A stretch of 6,924 bases of DNA from an uncultured bacterium (lineage in GTDB: Bacteria > Patescibacteriota > Minisyncoccia > Phycocordibacterales > CAIZLB01): positions 1 through 6,924 of the forward strand of contig CAJBHC010000092.1 in the NCBI GenBank assembly GCA_903952785.1. Reading direction: 5' to 3'. Positions 1 to 4,980 of this stretch are shown here, in pieces (positions within the stretch are counted from its first letter, which is position 1; the number at the start of each line of letters is the position of its first letter). The position numbers and the translations under genes were made by a program. Below the pieces are notes generated by a model that saw nothing but the letters and a program-made list of their open reading frames with translations, did not search any database and had not been told where the DNA came from.

Positions 1-752
1 CCATCGGAATCGGCATCGGCAAGAATACACACTTTTCCATAACGCAAACCGGTTAAATCGGAAGAATTCGGATCAACGCCTAACGCAACTGCAATATCAT
101 GCACTTCTTGTGAGGCTAATACTTGCGATGAATCTACTTCCCAGGTATTCAAAATTTTTCCACGCAATGGCATCACGGCTTGAAACACTTTTTCACGCGC
201 TTGTTTTGCTGATCCACCCGCCGAATCCCCTTCGACTAAAAACAATTCTGTTTCACGCATATCTTGTGAGGTGCAATCTGCTAACTTTCCTGGCAACGCA
301 GGCCCTTGCGTAATCTTTTTGCGTGTAACTTTTAATGCGGTTTTCAAACGTTTTTGCGCATTATTAATCGCCAGTTCCGCAATTTTTTCACCGAGTTGCA
401 CATGCTGATTCAACCACAAACTAAAGGCATCTTTAGTAACGCCGGAAACAAAACTCGCACATTCGCGTGACGACAGTCTTTCTTTCGTTTGTCCCGCAAA
501 TTGTGGATCGCGTAATTTCGCTGATAAAATATAACAACAATTCTCCCATAGATCTTCCGCTGTTAATTTCACGCCACGTGGTAATAAATTTCGAAATTCA
601 CAAAACTCGCGTAATGCTTCAGATAACCCCGTACGCAAACCATTCACGTGCGTACCACCTTGCGCGGTTGGAATTAAATTCACATAACTTTCTGTTAAAA
701 GTTCACCACTTTTTTCCGCCCACCACTCGTCACAAAAACTCACCACTTCAAC
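1..752 (-). CDS. parE: DNA topoisomerase IV subunit B, internal fragment (both ends missing)
   Basis: ParE is the ATPase/TOPRIM subunit of topoisomerase IV, which decatenates daughter chromosomes. Reading the minus strand gives about 250 uninterrupted codons. Landmarks in order are SGELLTESYVNLIP, QGGTHVNGLR, DPQFAGQTKERLSSR, GPALPGKLADC, the TOPRIM glutamate motif LVEGDSAGGSAKQAR, GKILNTWEV, LASQEVHDIAVALG and the acidic TOPRIM motif ILADADSDG at the window edge. From memory these follow E. coli-type ParE closely, corresponding to roughly residues 245-500 (transducer domain into TOPRIM), so the source looks gammaproteobacterial. The C-terminus lies beyond base 1. The ATP-binding N-terminal half is absent: similarity fades between about 715 and 750 and an in-frame TGA lies at 753-755. 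There is no plausible start codon for a complete protein. The best explanation is a chimeric contig; a transferred gene remnant is less likely. Confidence 0.9.
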
Positions 753-761
753 TCACACCCC

Positions 762-1430
762 TCACTTCACACTCATCCTATACCCCCGCCCATTCACTGT
801 ATAAATAATCCTCTTATCATCCGTCTCAATCTTCTTCCTCAAATTTCTAACATGAGTCTCTATTGTGTTAGTCATCGGACTTGCATCTCGCTCCCACACC
901 TCCTCGAGAATCTTTCCTCTTGTGAGGATTCTGCCTTCATGTCTCGCAAAGCAATTTAGTAACATATATTCTCTTCTTGTTAAATAAACATTCTCGCCGG
1001 ATTTGGTGACAGTTTGGGTGTTGGTGTCTATCGTCAAATCATTTAATGTCATTACATTATCTAGTATTTCATACGGTCTTCTAATTAATGCATTTACTCT
1101 TGCTACAAGCTCCTCCATATTAAATGGCTTGGTAATGTAATCATCTGCACCGGCATTGAGCATTGTCACCTTATCTGGCACCTCAGATTGCGATGAGACA
1201 ATAAGTATTGGACATTTTATTCCTTCAGATCTAATTTCTCTGCAAACTGAAACACCACTTTTGTCAGGGAGAATTAAATCTAGTAATATCAAGTCATATC
1301 TATTTATTCTTGCAATATAGGATCCGCTTTTCCCATCATGCGCAGTGTCAACATTAAAGCTGTATGCAAAGAGAGCTCTTTTGATTGTCTGTGCCAAAAA
1401 AATATCATCTTCTATAATAAGTATCTTCAT
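762..1430 (-). CDS. OmpR/PhoB-family DNA-binding response regulator
   Basis: A two-component response regulator of 222 residues, the usual length for this family. The receiver domain (about 1-118) has the acidic pair D8/D9, phospho-acceptor D51 in LILLDLILPDKSG, switch residue S79 and K101 in DDYITKPF. The C-terminal winged helix (about 125-222) has LTRREYMLL, a recognition-helix region around TNTIETHVRNLRKKI and the wing motif TVNGRGYRM. It should be phosphorylated by a sensor kinase and bind tandem DNA sites. No kinase gene is in the window; its partner may have lain downstream, where the ParE fragment now sits. The start ATG has no Shine-Dalgarno sequence and is preceded by an AT-only tandem repeat with -10-like hexamers, so the leader is very short or absent. 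It is divergent from the SppA-type gene. The target genes cannot be told from sequence. Confidence 0.95.
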   Translation of the reverse strand: MKILIIEDDIFLAQTIKRALFAYSFNVDTAHDGKSGSYIARINRYDLILLDLILPDKSGVSVCREIRSEGIKCPILIVSSQSEVPDKVTMLNAGADDYITKPFNMEELVARVNALIRRPYEILDNVMTLNDLTIDTNTQTVTKSGENVYLTRREYMLLNCFARHEGRILTRGKILEEVWERDASPMTNTIETHVRNLRKKIETDDKRIIYTVNGRGYRMSVK

Positions 1431-1433
1431 GTG

Positions 1434-1457
1434 TTTATATATTAATTTATATATTAA
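1434..1457 (-). repeat. 12-bp perfect tandem repeat just before the response regulator start
   Basis: On the minus strand TTAATATATAAA occurs twice with no gap, ending three bases before the ATG at 1430. Each copy contains a TATATA hexamer that could act as a -10 box. The repeat thus overlaps the presumed core promoter of the regulator gene and could be a binding site for autoregulation. The exact duplication is seen directly; the function is inferred. Confidence 0.55.
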
Positions 1458-1584
1458 ATCGATAACTCTAATATTAAACCATTTTGACTATCTGTAAAAT
1501 CTGAAGAAAAAGTGGGTGATGGGGATAAGGTTGGGGACAACTTTTTAGTGGGGTGCGTGCGGCGTTAATTTTTTACAAGGTTTT

Positions 1585-1614
1585 ATGATAATTAATGATA
1601 ATTAATGATAATTA
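1585..1614. repeat. Three tandem copies of a 10-bp AT-rich repeat, candidate operator
   Basis: ATGATAATTA is repeated three times without a gap and followed by a fourth ATG. A 10-bp period places each copy on the same face of the helix. PhoB/OmpR-family regulators are known to bind head-to-tail direct repeats of about one helical turn, and such a regulator gene starts 155 bp away. The array lies 62 bp upstream of the -35 box of the SppA-type gene. The binding role is inference. Confidence 0.5.
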
Positions 1615-1676
1615 ATGCGAATTGGCGCGATGCTTTTTGTGAATTACGGCCGAGACTTTTACCCCCCTCCTTCTCC

Positions 1677-1705
1677 TTGCCCCCACCTACACCCTATACT
1701 ATAAT
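1677..1705 (+). promoter_or_regulatory. Sigma70-type promoter of the SppA-type gene
   Basis: TTGCCC at 1677-1682 and a perfect TATAAT at 1700-1705 are separated by 17 bp. The predicted transcript start near 1712 gives a leader of about 20 nt before the ATG at 1734. That leader contains no Shine-Dalgarno sequence. Confidence 0.7.
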
Positions 1706-1733
1706 TACCACCTAATAGCCTAATATAACTATC

Positions 1734-2645
1734 ATGCCCCCATTACCATTCAAAGAAAAAATCATCAAAGAAAAAACAATGGCCTTTTTGAAGCGCGTCG
1801 CGCCGCGCTTGGCCCCATCGTTAAAATGGATAGTAATTCTATCCCTGAGCATCGCTCTTGGCGTTATGATATCTCTTCCAGTAACCACTTGGTATATAAA
1901 TTACAATCAAGAAAATTCTTCACTCTTTAGTGGCGCGTTCTTAGAATCAACCGGAGAAGATTGCAATGTTTTAGGAATCAACTTGCATGGTTATTTAGAT
2001 ACATATAATAGCGATGGAGATGAGTCATCTGACAACTCCCTAGCAACTAGCGAAGACATAACACAAAAGATTAAAGACGCAAATGAAGACGAGGACCTGA
2101 AGGCAATTATAATTGAAGTGGATTCAAATGGAGGAATCCCTGTTGCGGGCGAGGAGATTGCAAATGCAATTAAGAATAGTAAAAAACCAGTTGTCGCTTT
2201 TATTAGAAGCTCAGGTCTTTCTTCTGCCTATTGGGCAATTAGTAGTGCAAATAAAATCTTTGCATCAAAAATTTCCGATGTAGGAAGCATCGGCATAACT
2301 CTCTCATATTTAAGTAGCACAGAGAAAAATAAAAAAGATGGATATAAATTTGAGGAAATAAATTCTGGTAAATATAAAGATACCGGATCACCTGACAAAA
2401 CTTTAACTGCCGATGAGCGTGCCGTCCTGCAAAAAGGTATAAACATCATGTATGACAATTTTGTGAGCACCGTTTCGGAAAATCGTAAAATTCCGCTTGA
2501 TAAAGTAAGGGCTCTTGCCGATGGGTCTAGCGTCCTAGGTGAGGAAGCCAAGCAGGTTGGTCTTATTGATGAAATTGGAGGAATCAACGAGGTGGAGAAA
2601 TATTTGGCGGATGTGGTGGGGGAGGAGGTGAGGACGTGTTGGTAG
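1734..2645 (+). CDS. sppA: Membrane-anchored SppA-like signal peptide peptidase (S49 family)
   Basis: S49 peptidases use a Ser/Lys dyad to cut residual signal peptides and membrane protein fragments outside the cytoplasmic membrane. This 303-residue protein has a basic N-terminus, one membrane anchor at about 32-53 and a single S49 domain (about 75-295), the size of the short Gram-positive type. Family landmarks are IIIEVDSNGG, the Ser region GLSSAYWAISSANKIFAS, VGSIG and SGKYKDTGSPDKTLTADER. By alignment the dyad is S163 and K215. Their 52-residue spacing fits the family as I remember it. The Ser sits in LSSAYW where ASGGYY is usual, so specificity may differ. The first ATG is preferred because the promoter leaves a short leader and the opening codons are A/C-rich and G-poor. 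M16 is an alternative start and would remove only the hydrophilic extension. The cassette 1 promoter begins about 8 bp after its stop, and no terminator is visible between them. Confidence 0.9.
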   Translation: MPPLPFKEKIIKEKTMAFLKRVAPRLAPSLKWIVILSLSIALGVMISLPVTTWYINYNQENSSLFSGAFLESTGEDCNVLGINLHGYLDTYNSDGDESSDNSLATSEDITQKIKDANEDEDLKAIIIEVDSNGGIPVAGEEIANAIKNSKKPVVAFIRSSGLSSAYWAISSANKIFASKISDVGSIGITLSYLSSTEKNKKDGYKFEEINSGKYKDTGSPDKTLTADERAVLQKGINIMYDNFVSTVSENRKIPLDKVRALADGSSVLGEEAKQVGLIDEIGGINEVEKYLADVVGEEVRTCW

Positions 2646-2653
2646 AAAGTTGC

Positions 2654-2681
2654 TTTACAAAACAGAATCCTGTGATATAAT
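2654..2681 (+). promoter_or_regulatory. Promoter of cassette 1
   Basis: TTTACA at 2654-2659 and TATAAT at 2676-2681 are spaced by 16 bp, the same arrangement as in cassette 2. The conserved leader block begins five bases after the -10 box in both copies, so transcription probably starts near 2688. Confidence 0.7.
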
Positions 2682-2686
2682 ATCCC

Positions 2687-2850
2687 CAACATAGTTCCTT
2701 ACCAAAATGATTTTTTGTTGGCTTTGTCGGTTCAAGTGTTTTGTTTTACATCCTATTTTGACCGTATCTTTGAGGGTATTTACATGCCTTGAAAGATGCA
2801 GTCACAAATGGGGACTGCTAATTACAACAACCAACACGACAAACACGATC
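2687..2850 (+). ncRNA. Structured 5' leader RNA, copy 1 (candidate cis-regulatory element)
   Basis: This leader shares three blocks with that at 3342-3482: a 22-nt 5' block (2687-2708, one difference) containing TAGTTCCTTACC, a left stem arm region (from about 2756) and an identical 24-nt right arm region (2785-2808). The arms 2760-2771 and 2792-2803 (AAAGATGCAGTC) pair with one C/A mismatch and one G/U pair. An inner stem joins 2773-2778 to 2785-2790 around a 6-nt loop. The right arm can instead pair downstream: GCAGTC (2798-2803) with GACTGC (2813-2818). About 47 nt between the first block and the stem have no counterpart in copy 2. The last 30 nt are A/C-rich with two G residues and no Shine-Dalgarno sequence. 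No U-tract follows either hairpin, so translational or stability control is more likely than attenuation. I do not recognise it as a known riboswitch class. Confidence 0.65.
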
Positions 2851-3201
2851 ATGAATCAAAGACTCAGAACGATAACAGATAGGGCTGAAACGGCAAAAGG
2901 ACTTCCGTCGTTGACGATCAAAAATGCGACCATCGTTAATTTGTTTGGGGCTTTCGCCGATTTGGTGGCAGAACTGGAAGCAGAAGGCGGAGAGTTCAGT
3001 TCAAGTCACCTTGTTTCAAACAATGATGAATTGGGTCACGTTGAAAGCGTCCGACTGGATTTGCCGAATGGAGATTTTGTCTTCATTGAAGCTACCACCA
3101 GACCGAATGCCTTCAACATTGAAATCCAATATTCTATTGATGGAAAGAGTAATAAGCCACGGCGGTCTCGTCCTCATCGGATGTTAGCCGTCGGAGCCTA
3201 A
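2851..3201 (+). CDS. Small protein of unknown function, cassette 1
   Basis: A 116-residue soluble protein that I do not recognise. The middle contains a probable helix (about 25-46, LTIKNATIVNLFGAFADLVAELEAE), followed by strand-like segments HVESVRLDL, GDFVFIEATT and AFNIEIQYSIDG, then a basic tail (NKPRRSRPHRM) that could bind nucleic acid or be disordered. There is no signal peptide or membrane segment. The frame is open further upstream to an ATG at 2707, but that stretch is the conserved leader RNA. The start at 2851 is chosen because in cassette 2 the ATG follows the same leader and the same A/C-rich stretch. It is bracketed by its own promoter and terminator, so it is probably a single-gene unit. 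It shares a GDF[VY] strand motif with the cassette 2 protein, which is too little to call them homologous. The coding sequence looks richer in G+C than the SppA- and HtrA-type genes. Confidence 0.75.
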   Translation: MNQRLRTITDRAETAKGLPSLTIKNATIVNLFGAFADLVAELEAEGGEFSSSHLVSNNDELGHVESVRLDLPNGDFVFIEATTRPNAFNIEIQYSIDGKSNKPRRSRPHRMLAVGA

Positions 3202-3226
3202 TCGGTCTACTCACATCAACCACTAC

Positions 3227-3268
3227 AACCCGCCCCAGGAGCCCGTCGCGCCCCTGCCGGCGGGTTTT
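3227..3268 (+). terminator. Intrinsic terminator of cassette 1
   Basis: AACCCGCC (3227-3234) pairs with GGCGGGTT (3259-3266), and the run TTTT follows at 3265-3268. The 24-nt interior contains CCAGGAGCCCG, nearly repeated in the cassette 2 terminator. It starts 25 bases after the stop codon. Confidence 0.8.
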
Positions 3269-3308
3269 CCTATTGCAATATTTTGACGCGACAATTTCGA
3301 TGTTGACC

Positions 3309-3336
3309 TTTACTTTCCTCAACTTTGCAGTATAGT
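3309..3336 (+). promoter_or_regulatory. Promoter of cassette 2
   Basis: TTTACT at 3309-3314 and TATAGT at 3331-3336 have the same 16-bp spacing as in cassette 1, and the same five-base gap to the conserved leader block. Transcription probably starts near 3343. A closer -35 match, TTGACC at 3303-3308, would leave a 22-bp spacer, which is too long. Confidence 0.65.
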
Positions 3337-3341
3337 TTTAT

Positions 3342-3482
3342 CAACCTAGTTCCTTACCAAAATTGTTGTTTTGACTGCATCTTTGATGGTGTTTATCGGC
3401 TCGTCCAGTAGCCAAGTGCCTTGAAAGATGCAGTCACAAACGTGTCTGCTGTTTAGAACAACACCCACAACATCAACAATAC
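3342..3482 (+). ncRNA. Structured 5' leader RNA, copy 2 (candidate cis-regulatory element)
   Basis: Second copy of the leader at 2687-2850. The 22-nt opening block (3342-3363) is followed almost at once by a perfect 12-bp stem, GACTGCATCTTT (3373-3384) with AAAGATGCAGTC (3424-3435). The pairing can be extended outward by flanking T/A pairs with one mismatch, and inward by GGTG (3388-3391) with TGCC (3417-3420). The apical part carries about 20 nt absent from copy 1, including a small hairpin GGCT/AGCC (3398-3401, 3410-3413). The right arm can also form a competing hairpin: GCAG (3430-3433) with CTGC (3446-3449) and CAC with GTG around AAAC. The 26 nt before the ATG contain no G, so there is no Shine-Dalgarno sequence. 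Conservation is highest in the paired arms and the opening block. Confidence 0.7.
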
Positions 3483-3917
3483 ATGAATGCAAAAAACAGA
3501 ACCAGTACGCTGGACCCAAGAAAGCCTGCCGAGAGCGCAGTCCTTGATATCCTCGCGGATATTGTCACTATCGCCAACATGAACGCCGATCTAACCGAGA
3601 ATGGCCAAAGGCAAATCAGAACGAAGAGAGATGCGGTAAAGGAGATGTTTCCATACATCTTCCAGGCTGCGGCCAGGATGGAGAGCATGTCAAGCTCCAA
3701 GCTCCGTCCAACTTTGTGCAAAGTCTCAACGGAAAATGGCCGAATGGCTGACATTGGGAGTTTTCAGTGCGAATTCGGCGACTTCTACGTTAATGTTCAT
3801 ACTTTCGTCTGGAAAGGGTCCCTCAGGAAGGAGAAGATGATGAATTCGGAAAGCGTCATTCAGGTTGTCGTAGATCACAACCTTAGCAAAGTGAAAAAGC
3901 TGGTGGAAAAGAGTTGA
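3483..3917 (+). CDS. Small protein of unknown function, cassette 2
   Basis: A 144-residue soluble protein that I do not recognise. Residues about 15-68 look helical (AESAVLDILADIVTIANMN, then TKRDAVKEMFPYIFQAAARM). Strand-like segments follow: RPTLCKVSTENG, IGSFQCEFGDFYVNVHTFVW and SVIQVVVDHN, and a basic C-terminal helix ends LSKVKKLVEKS. No signal peptide, membrane helix or catalytic motif is evident. The helix-then-sheet order and a GDFYV strand resemble the cassette 1 protein (GDFVF) loosely, so a very diverged common fold is possible but unproven. The ATG at 3483 directly follows the G-less end of the leader. It has its own promoter and terminator and converges on the HtrA-like gene. Base composition is richer in G+C than that of the protease genes. 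Confidence 0.8.
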   Translation: MNAKNRTSTLDPRKPAESAVLDILADIVTIANMNADLTENGQRQIRTKRDAVKEMFPYIFQAAARMESMSSSKLRPTLCKVSTENGRMADIGSFQCEFGDFYVNVHTFVWKGSLRKEKMMNSESVIQVVVDHNLSKVKKLVEKS

Positions 3918-3964
3918 TCTCTTTCGGATTCATTAACAAACAATTAAAATTTCAACCCCAAACC

Positions 3965-4011
3965 AACCCGCCCCAGGAAGCCCGCCATGCTCCGCCTGCT
4001 GGCGGGTTTTT
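3965..4011 (+). terminator. Intrinsic terminator of cassette 2
   Basis: AACCCGCC (3965-3972) can pair with GGCGGGTT (4001-4008) exactly as in cassette 1. Alternatively CCCGCCA (3981-3987) pairs with TGGCGGG (4000-4006). TTTTT follows at 4007-4011. The stop codon of the convergent HtrA-like gene lies only five bases further on. Read on the opposite strand there is no U-run, so it probably works one way. Confidence 0.85.
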
Positions 4012-4016
4012 CTGTT

Positions 4017-4868
4017 CTATAAAATATCCGTTCTGTCTTTGATTAATTGGAGTGACGTCGCATATGCAATACAAAGCGGAATGCCCCCACTCCAATTCAT
4101 GTTGCCGTTTATTATTCCAATCACCGTGTTACTTCCTTCAATAAAAAGTGGTGCACCACTTTTTCCTCCAAGATTTATAGAATTTAATTGAATGTGTTCA
4201 TGTCTATCTCCTGCGACAACAACATCTGGCACTGCAGAAACTACAGCTCTATTAATTGAGAAAGGGTATTGTGTTGGATTATCATATCCACCAGTCATTT
4301 GAAATCCGCAGAAGAAAGTTGATTCATCGTATTCGGGTGTGTAGGTATCGTTCAGTAAAAAGAAGGGGGTTCCGTTTTTTGCCACGCCGTTTTTTGTCCC
4401 TTCATTTTTTTCCAATTTCTCCAAATCATTTTTTGCGATTTTAAGCAACGCCACATCAAGATCTTCGTCAATCTTTTTTATTTCAGCCATAACTCTTTCT
4501 CCATTTGCAAGCTCGACTTGTAGGCTAATTATGGATTGGGTTAGATAGTTTTGGAATTTTGTGTGTTGAGATTGTTTATCGTCATTAACTTCATAATTGG
4601 GTATGCTGTTGTTGACCTTAAAATCTATCGCCTTTAAATTTCGCAGTTCTGTCCCAGAAATTACATGTGCACATGTTAAGATCTCACCATCGGGGCTTAT
4701 AAAAAATCCGGTCCCAGCGGATGTTGTTCCGTTTCTCATTTGCACGATTACTCTAACTACGCGCTCTCTTTTGTAGGGAACGTCATTTCGTATTTTTCTC
4801 ACCTCCAAATTTTGGTTGCTATTATTATTTACATCGATATCTTTATTTGCGTTTTGTGTTTGTTCCAT
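4017..4868 (-). CDS. Trypsin-like (HtrA-type) serine protease without PDZ domain
   Basis: A chymotrypsin-fold serine protease of 283 residues. The triad is visible: H68 in LTCAHV, D138 in DEDLDVALLKI and S237 in GGKSGAPLF (GNSGGP is the usual form). The strand GTGFFISPDGEILT before the His is typical of HtrA/DegP-type proteases. The protein ends soon after the protease fold, so no PDZ domain is present, and there are inserts at about 75-125 and 150-180. The N-terminal 35 residues are hydrophilic and Asn/Gln-rich with no signal peptide or anchor, so on sequence alone it stays in the cytoplasm, unlike most HtrA proteins. The ATG is nine bases after a TACAAT box and has no Shine-Dalgarno sequence; its first codons are A/C-rich. 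It converges on cassette 2. Substrates are unknown. The family assignment is firm; the subfamily is not. Confidence 0.88.
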   Translation of the reverse strand: MEQTQNANKDIDVNNNSNQNLEVRKIRNDVPYKRERVVRVIVQMRNGTTSAGTGFFISPDGEILTCAHVISGTELRNLKAIDFKVNNSIPNYEVNDDKQSQHTKFQNYLTQSIISLQVELANGERVMAEIKKIDEDLDVALLKIAKNDLEKLEKNEGTKNGVAKNGTPFFLLNDTYTPEYDESTFFCGFQMTGGYDNPTQYPFSINRAVVSAVPDVVVAGDRHEHIQLNSINLGGKSGAPLFIEGSNTVIGIINGNMNWSGGIPLCIAYATSLQLIKDRTDIL

Positions 4869-4877
4869 AATTTAAAT

Positions 4878-4905
4878 ATTGTAGCATTAAAATGGGGGAT
4901 GTTCA
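4878..4905 (-). promoter_or_regulatory. Likely promoter of the HtrA-like gene, near-leaderless
   Basis: On the minus strand TGAACA (4905-4900) and TACAAT (4883-4878) are 16 bp apart. Only nine bases separate the -10 box from the ATG, so the 5' leader would be at most about three bases long. Confidence 0.5.
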
Positions 4906-4942
4906 TGGTGCAAAAGAGGGTTGATAAGAATTTTTAAACTAT

Positions 4943-4960
4943 ATTGCCGGCGTCAGCAAT
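4943..4960. other. Short inverted repeat upstream of the HtrA-like gene
   Basis: ATTGCCGGCGTCAGCAAT can fold into a 7-bp stem with one G/U pair and a 4-nt loop. It lies between the terminator of the two-membrane-span gene and the HtrA-like promoter. No proper U-run follows on either strand. It may be a protein-binding site or a second, weak stop signal; its role is not clear. Confidence 0.3.
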
Positions 4961-4980
4961 TAGGTAAACAGTATTTTTAT

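Larger units (their letters stand above)
1431..1733. other. 303-bp divergent intergenic region between response regulator and SppA-type gene
   Basis: No gene is seen here. From the left it holds the AT-only double repeat next to the regulator start, a G-rich stretch on the plus strand (about 1510-1560), three exact 10-bp repeats (1585-1614), a C-rich stretch (about 1660-1695) and the SppA-type gene promoter (1677-1705). The TTAAT core recurs in both repeat sets and at 1565-1569, which makes it a candidate recognition element for the divergent regulator. Confidence 0.6.

Noticed and set aside
467..808. Plus-strand open frame of 113 codons across the parE/regulator junction
   Set aside because: It is antisense to two genes with clear homology and spans a suspected artificial junction.
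2228..2692. 154-codon open frame on the minus strand opposite the SppA-type gene
   Set aside because: It is a shadow of a well-supported S49 peptidase gene and has no protein-family features.
2707..2850. Upstream in-frame extension of the cassette 1 protein starting at the ATG at 2707
   Set aside because: It overlaps the conserved leader RNA and its hairpin arms. Copy 2 of the leader is not translated in frame with its gene, and the extension has cysteine-rich, low-quality composition.
2924..3187. 87-codon open frame on the plus strand inside cassette 1
   Set aside because: It lies wholly within the 2851-3201 gene in another frame and has no promoter or start signal of its own.
2687..3482. 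The two leader copies as a CRISPR array or transposon ends
   Set aside because: There are only two copies in direct orientation about 655 bp apart, with genes between them, no spacers and no transposase. Each sits just after a promoter, which fits a 5' leader.
3473..3754. 93-codon minus-strand open frame with hydrophobic stretches opposite cassette 2
   Set aside because: It is antisense to the cassette 2 gene. The hydrophobicity follows from its reverse-complement codons, and it runs into the leader.
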